Shown here: one piece after another, positions 43,201 through 50,033 of the stretch
How the letters are laid out: each line of letters starts with the position of its first letter
Numbering within the stretch: position 1 is the first letter of the stretch
Source of the DNA: Sipunculus nudus
Taxonomy: Eukaryota > Annelida > Sipuncula > Golfingiida > Sipunculidae
Length of the DNA stretch: 64,000 nt
Direction of reading: 5' to 3'
Assembly (NCBI GenBank): GCA_026874595.1
Contig: CM049318.1
Span: 5,659,741-5,723,740, forward strand
Made by a program: the position numbers and the translations under genes
Notes under the pieces: model-generated
What the model was told of the DNA's origin: nothing
Databases searched by the model: none
What the model saw: only the letters and a program-made list of their open reading frames with translations

Positions 43201-46200
43201 CATATCTAGACTGTTTTAGACTGTCGACTGTTCTTCAAGAGTGGGTAAGTTACTAAAAAAAACTAAACAACAAAGGCCAGTCCTAACAGGATTGTTGAGG
43301 TTTGACATGTAAGATAAGTTAAGGTATTCGTACTCTAGAGCTATAAAATAAGCTTTATAAATGCTGCATATATATATATATATATAAAACATAGAAACGG
43401 GTATTCTAAATGGTAAATTTTCAATAAACATTAGTTACCTTCAAGTTTTACTTTTTGAGGGAGCCGGTGGGGTTCGTACTGAACATTCATCATCTGCACT
43501 TCACACTCTCAGTGTGTATCTTCTCAGTTCAATAATAGCAATATATATCTTCATAGTTGTTTCGTATAAAACAGTTCAGTAAATAATACTTCTTTGATAA
43601 TCAAAATTTATTTATTCCCAGTAAATTCCAGTAAAGAAAAGAAAACATTGTAAATTTAGCACGATATATAAGATTTTTTATAATTTACAATCTTACATTT
43701 ATTTGAAATAGGAAATAGCGATAAAACCACGACTGCCGCTCCTGGCCAAAGGGTGGAAGGATTGCTTGGGCTAGCTGGTGACAAGATGGGAAAAATTACC
43801 TTTAAGAGCTCCCAGGGTAGGTGTAATCTGTTATAACCCGTGTCACGCAAATAAGCAGTCTCATCATGAGAAAAGATGGTCCAGTAAAATATCTGAAAGC
43901 ATGAAACAGAAGACGATGTTTATTGCTTGTGAACCACAATTATCTCTTTCATTTTACCCAGTGAAAAAAGAAAATAGAAAAAGAAGGAATATTCTCTTAA
44001 AAATAACAAATCAAAATAAGATATATCGTACTTTAAGTTGACACAGTGTACACAAAATCAGATATGTTGCTCTTCAATACTTACCTTTGAAAATTTATAA
44101 CAGGTAGTAGCCAACTGTGTATTATTTTATTCAATGAATAAGATATGTTCTCGTCAAAACATCAAATCAAATCAGATTTATCGCTTTTTCAATTGAAAAC
44201 AGCCATTGGCAAACCGATAAGCCTTGTACAATGCATTTTGAAATACATCGGTGGGCAGTGTTCTGTCACATGTTGATGGGTAAAACCATTGTTTCGTTTT
44301 GAATTTTCAGAGTCTTTTTTTTATTGCGGTACATTTGGTACGTGTTTATGAAAACTATACCTGTGTTATATGTATCAGTAGCTTTAATCCTATTCGATAA
44401 TTACTTATTTAATAAAAATTCCTGGACATGAAGCAGAAGTAACATACTCTACACCATAGAAATACATTTATTTCAGCCCAAACGGAGAAAACAACTTTGG
44501 CTTATGGACAGCTTTCCATGGACGATCTGAAACAATCATACACGTCTGCAGCGTCGAACACGTTCAAACCCTTTATCAGCAACCCGGAGCTCTCCGCAAA
44601 CAAGACAGACAGAATGCTGTACAAGCGGTAAGTTACCAATGTAGACGGGAGTTATGTACACGTCTTGAGGTATCAGATAAAACCAACAGCATTCTGTACA
44701 AGGGGCAAGTTATCAAGCAAGACAGAACTCATTTAGATATTAAGTTATTACTCAGAGTAATTTCCCTTGAAAAGGTTTCTTAGAAATATTAAGCAAGCTA
44801 ATGAATATTGTCGTTAAATATGTTTTTCTTATCGGCCACAGGCTAAACGAAGCAATGTTTGGGAAAACGTCTTGAAATTCAGCAGGTAATAACTTAATGG
44901 GTATTCAAAACATAATTATTTAATCAGAATTATTTCAATCTACTTCCAGAAAACGCCTAAAACATTCACTTTCTTGTTTTTGTAGTATTCGAAGCTTTGG
45001 TGACATCAGTTTCTTCATGACCACGTTGCCAGGACAACCAGTGACGGGAGCTGTTGAGATCACTTATCCTTACAATCCGAGTGTTTACACCGAGAAATTC
45101 ATGCCGTTGCTACTAACATGGAACACAGGTATTTTTCTGGGATGTGTTAAAAGAGTTTTATTTCTCTCCAGATCCTCATCTGTATTAGCACATCCTACAT
45201 GAATTTGGTAGTCCCAAGCGGTATTTGTAGTTATTTTAACGTATCTAATGGAAAATGGATAGCCTTCTTATATAGAAAAGGGATAAAAGCGTGTTTTTTC
45301 CCTAGAAGAATAAATCTACTTCTCTGTCGCTTAATTTTTTCATTAAGAAAAAGAAACGTCAATGGATACAAGCTATCTACATTCATGAACTTGAAACAAA
45401 AATAAGCAAGAAGATGGTTTCCCGTGAGCCAAGAAGAAGACATAGACTTCAAGCCAAGCATGTAAACTGTTTTAAATGCAAGAAACAAAAAAAATGATTC
45501 TGCTAAAAAATATATTACTTTGCACAGAGGCCGGTGTGTGGACTGATGCGAGGAATACATGTCCAGATTCAGAACAGAACATGCGCATGCAGAATTCAAC
45601 AGTGACCGTCAAGGTGAGATCAGGGGGAAATACTGTATAAATAAAATGTATTTTAGAACATTGTCTCATATTTCCGAATACATCTAATGAAATTAAAATG
45701 ATATAATTTAGGTGTGAAAATTTGGAAATGCGTGCTCTTTCAGGAGACTGATTATATACATTTTACCCCCTCACTCTGAGTGACAACATATATAACAAAC
45801 TTGTATAACTATGTACATAGTTTCTGTGAAGCTTAGCAGTCATGTTTTTTTATTTGTCAAATAGGTTTGTGGATTGAACCCAAAGAAGAAATCGAGAACA
45901 AAGAGAAGCACAGGAAATCAAGTCCTTGTAGGAACGCACCAGTTTATCACAGCTCAGGTTAGGAAAGAATTCGCAAACAGTCCGCCTGTCCTCAGGTCTT
46001 CCAACTGGTACACCATGCTTGAGGATTCTGGTACCCTGCTGGTCTATTTACAAGCCTCGGACCCTGAGAACGACACCGTGGTGTTCAGTATAGATACAAC
46101 ACATCTGCTTCCATTGAGAGGAAGCGCAAATGTTAGTACCAATGGACGTCTCACCTACCGCCCGTGCAGGTACTGCTCTGGATCAGAAGTCGTCAGGATT

Positions 46201-48649
46201 AAACTAACAGAGGACCGCAGTGACAGCATACCCGCCTTGACGAGTGTGGTGGATATCACTGTGGAGGTGGTTGGGATAAACCATTCCCCAGCACTGTTTA
46301 ATCCATTTTTAATGATAGAGACAACTGGTGAAGACAGTAATGTTCAACTGACCATGGAACAGCGTAGAGAAAATCTTGGTGTTTACAGTACGCTTAATTT
46401 CATAACAGGAGCAGTGGATATTAACCCTAATGACACATTACACATTGATTATCACCAAGAGGGTTTGTTTGTGATGTCCATCCAAAGTGACCTCAGAAAC
46501 CACGACAGGAACAACTGTCTCGTCAATGCCACAGAGAAGATTAAGGAGTATATGAACACAATGGTTCGCAGGCCAAACGCCACAGCAGTATTTCCGGTTC
46601 CTTGTGATATGGTGCAGGGCATCCCTGTTACTCGTCTCAGTGTCACCAGTCAGGTCGTCACCTTACGACCACCCGATATGTTCTTTGGGTCTATTCAGAT
46701 CCAGGTGAGTCTAAAGCTTTCACTGGGAAATGTTCTTTAGCTTTATTCAGTGGTACGTAAAAACTAAGGATTTGTATTTTCTATCTGAATATAATGGAAC
46801 CCCACAATAACGACCACCTTGGGGTCTGAGTAAAGAAGTCCTAATTATTCCGTGGTCGTAGGGCGGGGTTCTTCTGTATTAGTATTTTTTCTGTTAGAAA
46901 GATGATTTACATAGATATATACTATTAAATTGTCGAATTTATCAATATACATAAGCAGAATTTACTTTATCAATATACCTAAACTAAAATAAACTGAATA
47001 TTTTGCATAGCCTTTTAGGAACTGTATTAAGTTGTTGTCTGAAACTTATTTATACTGTCCTGATCTTATCTAGAATGTATCTATTTGATTGTCTTGGTCT
47101 TATCTGCTTTGCAGGCAGTAGGAGCAGACCAGACGGGAGGACGGTCTGACATCATGACGATCACGGTGTATGTTCTGGAGAACAGATGTGTTAATAACGG
47201 GGTGTGTCGAGGACCCCCGGAGGACCCAGACTGTACAGGAATACAGAGAGCAAATGGTGTGTATTCTATATTTCGTTAAGATCAACGAAATAATGCCGTT
47301 TCGTATATATATAAAGAGAGTGGAAAGACAAACACAACGGTCGGTCACACTGACAACTGCAGGAACATTGTATTCGGAATAAAATAATGCAAATTTGTTC
47401 AGTATTCATGAGTATTCATGCCTCAAATGTAAGATTAACTTTGGAACATTTTAAAATTTGAAATATAAAGGGAAATTAATTTCTCCATCAGTATAATTGT
47501 ATAAATCAGCGTGTGTGATTTTAGAACTTGTGTTTAGATAAGATCCTGAAGTAACCTCAAAGGATATAGGTAGAAGCAGGCGATTTTTTTTGGGTGAAAA
47601 ACGTTACGTTTGTTGTTAATTGTACATCCATGGCGCTCACAGTTCCATATGGTGTTTTTTTATTAATACCTCACAGGGTTTCAAGGATACACGTGCGCCT
47701 GCCCTGCCGGGCTTGATGGACAGTACTGCCAGATTAACATAGACGAATGCGCATCGTCGCCCTGTCAACAGGAATGCACGTGCGTTGATGGTATCAACAG
47801 CTACAGCTGCTTCTGTCCAGCAGGGAACAACCGATGGTGGTTTGCTTTCTTCTTATTTTTACCGCTTGCTTTCATCCTGTCTGGCTTCGTGGGATACCGG
47901 TTAATCCAGCGGAAGAAACTTAAAAACAAAGTTATGCCGTGAGTTTAATTTGATCAATATTAAATCTATTCATTAAATATAGAAAAAGTTAACGTAGTTA
48001 ATAACTTGTCGAAACTTCCATTAGTTCATTAGCCTGTTCTTGCCGCTGCCTATTAAAAGCAGCACTCGGCACCTCTGCATGAAAAGTGATCATGTTCGGT
48101 CAAAAGAGTAGACACTACGACAGTTTATCCTTAAAAACCATCGCCATTAATTAACTCGTTAACTTGAGTCATAACCTGTGCATCTGTGTATGATACAGAA
48201 ATATGTTCAATGGGCCTATACAATTTTCTGACCTCATAATGGGGTCCAGCACCAGCATCTGGTAAGGTAGCATCCCATGCAAACACGCAAATATCTTAAA
48301 TCAATCATAAAATTGTTTTAAATTCATATTAAAGCCCATAAAATATACATTATTTTAAACCTGGTAGGATGGTTCTTCCGATAGTAAATAATGTAACATT
48401 TTTAATATTAATTGTAACTTGTTTAAATAGTAAGCTTTTAAAACACACTGTAACAGCAAACCACTTTTAGTGGATTAATATTAAACTACATGAGTACATC
48501 TCATAAAATTATTCTTCACTTTTCCTCTTTCAAGTTTTATCTTCCTTAAAAATGAAATTTAATATTTTGATTAAATAAAACATTAAAATTTGTAAATAAG
48601 ATCTATTTATACCTCACGAGGGGCTAAGAATATGGTGACTTGGTAGAAA

Positions 48650-48680
<31 letters not shown>

Positions 48681-49737
48681 TTATATAATATATATATCAT
48701 GAACCTATTTAAATTCTTCCATATAGGCATTTCTGTATTTTCTTATAGCATCGGAGTCAATGACCAGGATGTTGATTATGACGTCACAAGGTCATCACAG
48801 AATGAGAACCCTGAACCTGAACGTTTGAATCGTGACCTGAGCTCACTGAAGCAGAAGGTGGGCCGGCTCCGTGCGGGGAACAGAGTCTCTCCACTGGTAA
48901 TAAGCTGTCTCTAAAATATCCAGAAATCAATGTGTATATCGTATTGTCTGTCGCATAAAAGTAAATGGACTTTCCTTCTGGGACGGTTCTGTTAATAATC
49001 TTTCAGAACAAAATGTTCAAGAAAACCTAATTTTAACTAATAAATCAGACGTGAAATTCATTTTTAAATAATGTATCATACATTCACACATAAAATTACT
49101 TATATGCCAGACATAACCAGAAATGTATTTGATTAAAATTGATTAGAATTTTAGAACGTTTATAAGATTTGCGATTAAAGTAAATTAATTAATTTACTTA
49201 ATTTTGATCAAACCTTTGAGGAATGAAGCTGATCACTATTGAATCTTTACGGCTATCCGTAATTAGGTTATGGTCGCTTACAACAACACAGACATTAGGT
49301 TCTGTAACACAAAATGAAATGAAGACGCACTTCAATTACAAATAAAGGAAGACTTTTCCCCTTTATTCAGATAGCTGGTTCAAACACCGATTCGAGCAGC
49401 CCAAAGTTTTTCTTAATGAACATTCGACCGGTTACCTGACATAATATATGTAACAAACATGTATATATCCAACCAAAATACTGATGCGAAAACAACCACT
49501 TCCATTTTATTTGATTATAAAAGGATATTATCATAATGTGTTCTGTGAGACAGACTATTGTATGTGTGTTATTTATTGCAGTATGAACCCGAATATGTGA
49601 ACTACGCAACAATGGCTCGTGCCACAGGAGGGGTCAGGGGTCATCCAGGCGAAACGAATGATGGGATAGAAATTAGAAGTCTGTCCAGTAGAAACATAAA
49701 GGCCGGAGACAGAGTGATCCCGGACATCAAATTCTGA
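373..49737 (+). CDS. Giant multi-exon single-pass transmembrane protein (5' partial)
   Basis: Sixty-nine exons were chained by eye using AG acceptors, GT donors and an unbroken frame; they total 11,853 nt (3,950 residues plus TGA). Of the 68 introns, 32 are phase 1, 23 phase 0 and 13 phase 2. The phase-1 excess is usual for shuffled extracellular modules. Predicted topology is type I: a long ectodomain, one hydrophobic helix near residues 3816-3836, then a cytoplasmic tail. The ATG at 379 is in frame, but the exon begins at an acceptor (TTTTTAG at 366-372) and encodes basic, non-hydrophobic sequence, so the true start and signal peptide must lie upstream. Likely role, by inference: cell-surface adhesion or signalling. 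No orthologue is recognised. Introns not listed separately (for example 12474-13397, 21183-22084, 24854-25355, 34637-36285, 37328-38163, 47939-48748, 48897-49581) hold only AT-rich sequence and short simple repeats. Individual exon borders are uncertain by a few bases where two AGs or GTs compete. Confidence 0.88.
2073..2211 (+). CDS. Exon 4: SAP-like helix-turn-helix motif (residues 108-153)
   Basis: Residues about 121-152 read [19 protein letters not shown] followed by [13 protein letters not shown]. This fits the SAP-motif pattern: helix one with spaced leucines, the L-x-T-T/S-G turn, a polar residue, then ELL-x-R-(Y/L). SAP motifs normally bind scaffold-attachment DNA in nuclear proteins, so finding one at the start of a protein that ends in EGF modules and a membrane helix is unexpected. 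The frame is certain, because the other two frames hit stops within this exon and the chosen frame joins exons 3 and 5. Assigning it to SAP rests on pattern only. It could be an unrelated helical hairpin that has converged on this pattern. Confidence 0.6.
2424..4905 (+). CDS. Exons 5-8: unrecognised cysteine-containing, beta-rich then helical region (residues 154-350)
   Basis: The exons are 2424-2630, 3017-3120, 4258-4408 and 4778-4905. Exon 5 has several cysteines ([28 protein letters not shown]) separated by alternating hydrophobic strands. Exons 6 and 7 continue with strand-like sequence ([27 protein letters not shown]). Exon 8 switches to strongly charged helix ([20 protein letters not shown]). 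I recognise no family. Alternating polar and apolar residues plus paired cysteines suggest a secreted beta-sheet domain. The intron 3121-4257 contains a hAT-type miniature element. Confidence 0.75.
3316..3785. mobile_element. hAT-type miniature element (470 bp) with a perfect 8-bp target duplication
   Basis: The left end CAGTGGCGTCAAT and the right end ATTGACGCCCCTG are inverted copies. The direct repeat TGTATGAC stands at 3308-3315 and 3786-3793, a perfect 8-bp duplication as hAT transposases make. The subterminal regions are G-rich on the left and C-rich on the right. The interior is a (TA)n tract followed by AT-rich filler without coding capacity. It lies in intron 6. Confidence 0.8.
5110..5305. 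mobile_element. Possible short inverted-repeat element in intron 8
   Basis: TTTGCCGATC at 5110-5119 and GATCGGCAAA at 5296-5305 are perfect inverted copies about 176 bp apart, around a poly-T tract and non-coding filler. No target duplication is clear. Confidence 0.35.
5537..7860 (+). CDS. Exons 9-12: unrecognised amphipathic beta-rich region (residues 351-552)
   Basis: The exons are 5537-5699, 6266-6336, 7154-7311 and 7647-7860. The sequence starts helical ([18 protein letters not shown]) and then runs as long alternating strands (GVDVP-like [47 protein letters not shown]). Together with exons 5-8 it forms about 400 residues before the first fibronectin-like module. The strand pattern recalls lipid-binding or shell-like beta sheets, but no signature residue supports a named family. 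Exon 11 must end at 7311, because reading on gives GCG TAG. The upstream intron 6337-7153 contains a poly-G tract and the end of a dispersed hAT-like repeat. The intron 7312-7646 contains a CT/TA microsatellite. Confidence 0.75.
6880..7058 (-). mobile_element. Truncated hAT-like dispersed repeat
   Basis: The right edge reads AATCCTGGATACGCCCCT. Its complement AGGGGCGTATCCAGGATT matches the start of the element at 23713. The left edge is an 18-base G tract. No opposite terminus is visible, so this is one end of an element in reverse orientation. Confidence 0.45.
7556..7624. repeat. (TC)n(TA)n compound microsatellite
   Basis: About 34 bases of TC repeat pass directly into about 34 bases of TA repeat, 22 bp before the acceptor of exon 12. 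The tract lies where the polypyrimidine and branch region of that intron would be. Confidence 0.9.
7877..8206. mobile_element. Second copy of the CAGTGGCGTCAA miniature hAT family
   Basis: It starts CAGTGGCGTCAATTTTTC like the element at 3316, continues into poly-G, and ends with a poly-C/CA tract and GTATTGATGCCCCC. The flanks ATGGTACT and ATGGCTACT look like a target duplication that gained one base, implying an older insertion. It is in intron 12, 16 bp after the exon 12 donor. Confidence 0.65.
8323..10324 (+). CDS. Exons 13-16: first fibronectin-III-like modules (residues 553-784)
   Basis: The exons are 8323-8422, 8661-8917, 9362-9568 and 10192-10324. Exon 13 has the strand pattern [17 protein letters not shown]. 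Exons 14 and 15 give [12 protein letters not shown] and then [15 protein letters not shown], the F- and G-strand pattern of fibronectin-III domains, each with an extra cysteine. The start of exon 14 was chosen at 8661 (TTCACCTCAG). The AG at 8622-8623 would put the phase-1 junction into a frame with a TAG at about 8702. Exon 16 is low in recognisable motif. These modules are more diverged than those downstream. Confidence 0.75.
10728..10918 (+). CDS. Exon 17: PAN/apple-like cysteine segment (residues 785-848)
   Basis: The exon encodes a cysteine string spaced as in the core of PAN/apple domains: [10 protein letters not shown], then TRCRGFNYE, then [10 protein letters not shown]. The order C-x3-C, an aromatic, C-x-GF-x-Y, then a final Cys before a hydrophobic strand is typical of the PAN fold, which binds protein or carbohydrate. 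Only about 40 residues match and I see no clear outer disulfide pair, so this may be a minimal or partial PAN domain. It interrupts the run of fibronectin-like modules and occupies a single exon bordered by phase-1 and phase-0 introns. Confidence 0.55.
11519..13492 (+). CDS. Exons 18-21: linker region, aromatic-rich, unrecognised (residues 849-999)
   Basis: The exons are 11519-11642, 12173-12235, 12302-12473 and 13398-13492. The sequence is rich in Tyr, Phe and Asn ([40 protein letters not shown]) and then carries the end of a module, [11 protein letters not shown], where a VDxTPP signature would stand. Exon 19 is only 63 nt and the intron after it only 66 nt, the shortest in the gene. The 924-bp intron 12474-13397 contains a two-copy repeat of about 28 bp near 12885-12930 and nothing else. 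Confidence 0.7.
14069..21182 (+). CDS. Exons 22-28: fibronectin-III-like modules with VDTTPP and DPESG signatures (residues 1000-1431)
   Basis: The exons are 14069-14239, 14964-15144, 17082-17248, 17994-18170, 18776-18964, 19410-19583 and 20947-21182. Each module opens with a VDTTPP-type strand followed by GxVxDG, then W-x-GF-x-DPESGI/L, then a Y-x-VGxGTxP strand, and closes with Y-x-x-VTAxNGA. Clear copies are VDTTPPEF (exon 23), [14 protein letters not shown] with DPESGI (exon 25), [14 protein letters not shown] with DPESGL (exon 27) and LDLTEPRM (exon 28). One module is spread over two or three exons, and phase-1 introns fall repeatedly in the same place just after DPESGI. The donor of exon 28 is GTACGT at 21183, fixed by phase. 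Long introns here host a SINE, a long-inverted-repeat element and a Helentron-like repeat. Confidence 0.85.
15246..15998 (+). mobile_element. SINE copy interrupted by another element
   Basis: The left part (about 15246-15314) holds a box-B-like AACCCGGGTTC. The right part (15863-15998) holds GTCGGTGTTTTCTCCGGG and ends ATGTAAAATAAATACG. Both parts align, in order, with the uninterrupted copy at 27413-27640. The split point lies at GGTTGTAG, where the 539-bp element inserted. Position is intron 23. Confidence 0.65.
15315..15853. mobile_element. Long-inverted-repeat DNA element (539 bp) with a 9-bp target duplication, nested in the SINE
   Basis: The left terminus TAGACTGGTACCCTGCTC and the right terminus GAGCGGGGTACCAGTCTA are inverted. 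Similarity continues inward for about 100 bp, including a shared ATAGAGAC and GGCGTACAACGCCATCTT, and ends at an inner AGACTGGTTCC / GGAACCAGTCT pair. CGGTTGTAG is duplicated at 15306-15314 and 15854-15862. The interior is AT-rich and has no coding frame. Long inverted repeats with a 9-bp duplication fit a non-autonomous Mutator-like element; that family name is inference. Confidence 0.75.
15999..17081. other. Plain intron remainder (end of intron 23)
   Basis: About 1 kb of AT-rich sequence with no frame that joins exons 23 and 24, no inverted repeat that I can see, and a normal acceptor (TTTCCGGTACAG) at its end. Confidence 0.6.
18462..18640. repeat. Fragment of the GTCCGTCC-type dispersed repeat
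   Basis: AAGCCATAGAAATGG is followed by CCGTGGGTCCATCCGTCGG and CTATCTGTCTG, the tract seen near the start of the elements at 20079, 53049 and 59345. No tandem core follows, so it looks truncated. Confidence 0.35.
20079..20875. mobile_element. Helentron-like dispersed repeat with terminal hairpins and a tandem core
   Basis: It starts with the hairpin AGCCCTCAGCC/GGCTGATGGGCT, then (GTCC)n at 20127-20146, then two diverged units about 300 bp apart. Each unit begins CCTTGTGAG (20163 and 20463) and contains GATGACCTTGACCTAT or GGTGACCTTGACCTAT. It closes with a second hairpin around TCAGCTTATGCTGA. The same plan recurs at 53049 and, in part, at 59345. Hairpin ends plus tandem cores match the non-autonomous Helitron/Helentron relatives known from bivalves; that assignment is inference. 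Position is intron 27. Confidence 0.55.
22085..27998 (+). CDS. Exons 29-38: fibronectin-III-like modules (residues 1432-1980)
   Basis: The exons are 22085-22206, 22737-22905, 23322-23481, 23944-24109, 24615-24853, 25356-25652, 26037-26158, 26420-26513, 26949-27101 and 27874-27998. Signatures seen are FTDPESGL (29), VDNTPPE (30), FDPESGV with AIGTRPG (31), [12 protein letters not shown] (32), YLWGVGTAP (33), VDRTPPD and DEESGV (34), [11 protein letters not shown] (36), YLDRESRI (37) and TVMATNMAG with IDDTPPQ (38). Exon 33 uses the acceptor TTTCAAG, weaker than its neighbours but forced by the frame. N-glycosylation sequons are frequent. Exon 32 begins only 31 bp after a miniature transposon. 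Confidence 0.85.
23713..23912. mobile_element. hAT-like miniature element with ends CAGGGGCGG and CGCGCCTG
   Basis: The left terminus CAGGGGCGGATCC and the right terminus GGTTCCGCGCCTG are imperfect inverted copies. Inside are two copies of a unit of about 68 bp (GACATGTATAAAAATTGTC and GACATGCATAAGATTTGTC), the second followed by a long G tract. No target duplication remains. It ends 31 bp before exon 32. Confidence 0.6.
27184..27410 (+). repeat. Two-copy tandem repeat, period 118 bp
   Basis: Copy one starts at 27184 and copy two at 27302, both with CCAAAAGGG. They share GCAAAGTTTGCAGTGAAAAC-like sequence (TTCAAAG in copy one) and GTGCAACCTCTTATAATGG or its close variant. Both lie in intron 37 and the second abuts a SINE. 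Confidence 0.8.
27413..27640 (+). mobile_element. SINE, uninterrupted copy
   Basis: About 228 bp: a tRNA-like head with a box-B-type CCCAGGTTCGAGC at about 27449, then GGTTGTAG, CCGGGTGTTTTCTCTGAG, and the end AATGTAAAATAAAAACG. A (TG)n microsatellite follows at 27650-27676. It is the empty-site counterpart of the interrupted SINE at 15246. Position is intron 37. Confidence 0.6.
28356..33757 (+). CDS. Exons 39-48: fibronectin-III-like modules (residues 1981-2610)
   Basis: The exons are 28356-28440, 28758-28851, 29217-29480, 29945-30081, 30713-30982, 31455-31746, 31861-31990, 32377-32616, 32945-33148 and 33583-33757. Signatures include FQDPESGI and [10 protein letters not shown] (40/41), TIKGYNGAG (41), [10 protein letters not shown] (43), MTVRAYS (44), [10 protein letters not shown] (45), [11 protein letters not shown] (46), YHDPESDV (47) and [14 protein letters not shown] (48). 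The modules in exons 42-45 have lost the TPP signature and are more diverged. Exon 48 has two usable in-frame acceptors, after 33582 and after 33588, which would add or drop Pro-Lys. Confidence 0.83.
34190..34226. repeat. (AT)n microsatellite in intron 48
   Basis: An uninterrupted AT dinucleotide run of about 36 bases. The surrounding intron 33758-34487 is otherwise AT-rich and featureless. Confidence 0.9.
34488..39053 (+). CDS. Exons 49-54: diverged modules (residues 2611-2931)
   Basis: The exons are 34488-34636, 35528-35647, 36286-36514, 37173-37327, 38164-38342 and 38924-39053. The TPP and DPESG signatures are mostly absent. What remains is a strand pattern with GxVxDG-like [21 protein letters not shown] and [16 protein letters not shown] (exon 54), the last clearly the middle strand of a module. 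The donor of exon 54 is GTCAAG, weak but required by phase. This stretch could be degenerate modules or a separate unrecognised domain inserted in the array. Confidence 0.75.
39144..39221. mobile_element. Short palindromic element (about 78 bp), pogo/Tigger-like ends
   Basis: GGTAGAACCTCGAATATC on the left faces GATATGCGAGGTAC on the right, with an inner pair TATCTGAA/TTCGGATA. The AACCTCGNNTATC terminus resembles Tigger-type elements. It lies in intron 54 and has no coding capacity. Confidence 0.45.
39897..43137 (+). CDS. Exons 55-60: last fibronectin-III-like modules (residues 2932-3273)
   Basis: The exons are 39897-40086, 40489-40664, 41092-41281, 41877-42062, 42484-42688 and 43058-43137. 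Exon 55 has a cysteine cluster ([17 protein letters not shown]). Exon 56 has IDITPPEV, and its end EDKESE joins exon 57 ([13 protein letters not shown]) exactly as DPESGI precedes Y-x-VG elsewhere. That fixes the donor at 40665 rather than at a later GT. Exon 57 ends with [11 protein letters not shown]. Exons 58-60 are strand-rich with no module signature; the TIYIWLEAC segment may close the array. Confidence 0.8.
43712..45613 (+). CDS. Exons 61-64: region before the furin site (residues 3274-3435)
   Basis: The exons are 43712-43816, 44477-44627, 44986-45128 and 45528-45613. It begins with a Thr/Ala-rich stretch (DKTTTAAPG), then polar sequence. It then becomes a compact beta-rich block ([50 protein letters not shown]) and ends with two cysteines around NTCPDSE and VKVCGL. 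The order of strand, W-x5-VW, Cys, strand, Cys directly before a basic cleavage site recalls juxtamembrane beta-sandwiches that precede proteolysis in some receptors. That comparison is inference, and no catalytic HL-T/S motif of a GPS is present. Confidence 0.75.
45865..46704 (+). CDS. Exon 65: furin-type site and cadherin-like domain (residues 3436-3715)
   Basis: This is by far the longest exon (840 nt, phase 0 on both sides). Near its start it encodes [11 protein letters not shown], an R-x-K-R proprotein-convertase site at about residues 3446-3449. Residues about 3470-3575 follow a cadherin-like plan: NSPPV, LEDSG, a strand, [21 protein letters not shown], a strand, then VVDITVEV. The ASDPEND segment matches the calcium-binding DxD/DxN-type loop of such domains. 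The following 140 residues, with several N-glycosylation sequons, are unassigned but may be a second, diverged copy. Cleavage at RTKR would leave a membrane-bound fragment of about 500 residues with the cadherin-like and EGF modules. Confidence 0.82.
46795..46873. mobile_element. Short palindromic element (about 79 bp) in intron 65
   Basis: The left arm GAACCCCACAATAACGACCAC pairs with the right arm GTGGTCGTAGGGCGGGGTTC, leaving about 35 bp of loop. It is a compact foldback element without coding sequence; the superfamily is not determined. Confidence 0.5.
47115..47938 (+). CDS. Exons 66-67: two EGF-like modules and the transmembrane helix (residues 3716-3849)
   Basis: The exons are 47115-47256 and 47677-47938. 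EGF module one runs from NRCVNNGVC through the exon border to [14 protein letters not shown]. It is longer than usual between its second and third cysteines. Module two is [16 protein letters not shown] then SYSCFCPAG, with the DE-C calcium-binding start and the aromatic before the fifth cysteine. The hydrophobic helix [20 protein letters not shown] (residues 3816-3835) follows at once and is stopped by the basic QRKK cluster, so the C-terminus is cytosolic by the positive-inside rule. This is the best-supported functional part of the gene. Confidence 0.92.
48648..48692. repeat. (ATT)n microsatellite in intron 67
   Basis: About 13 ATT/TTA units with one interruption, followed by a short AT run, about 60 bp before the acceptor of exon 68. 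Confidence 0.9.
48749..49737 (+). CDS. Exons 68-69: cytoplasmic tail with tyrosine motifs and stop
   Basis: The exons are 48749-48896 and 49582-49737. Exon 68 is acidic and then helical ([17 protein letters not shown], coiled-coil-like). Exon 69 begins [20 protein letters not shown] (Y3904) is the consensus for the Grb2 SH2 domain when phosphorylated, and YATM (Y3907) is a Y-x-x-M motif as bound by the PI3-kinase p85 SH2 domain. The protein ends IPDIKF with TGA at 49735-49737. The intron 48897-49581 is AT-rich and empty. Confidence 0.85.
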
Positions 49738-49834
49738 AATAAAAGCATCATTAATTTATAACTTGGCGATTAAACAGTGATTACATTGTTGTAATTCAAA
49801 AACTAAATGAAAAATTATTATAAAAAACAATAAA
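49738..49834 (+). terminator. 3' UTR with two candidate polyadenylation signals
   Basis: AATAAA occurs immediately after the stop codon at 49738-49743 and again at 49829-49834. The second leaves a 3' UTR of about 100-120 nt and is the more plausible signal. A GU-rich downstream element is not obvious in either case. Confidence 0.5.
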
Positions 49835-50033
49835 TGTTGATAAAGCACTCGTAGACTAAGTAACGATTAAATATTACACTAAATGGCCCCATATTCAATT
49901 CAGCGCCAGGATGCTAAGTATCACAGCTTTTGCAATTATTTGGAACTGTTTAATCAGAATACAATTTGCTTCAAGACTTGTATTAATATTTTCTTACTGA
50001 TGTTCTGTTTCCTAAAAAAAATATGATATATCT

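Noticed and set aside
45231-45599. 122-codon - strand open frame overlapping exons 63-64
   Set aside because: It lies antisense to a supported intron and exon 64 and has no motif; it is a shadow frame.
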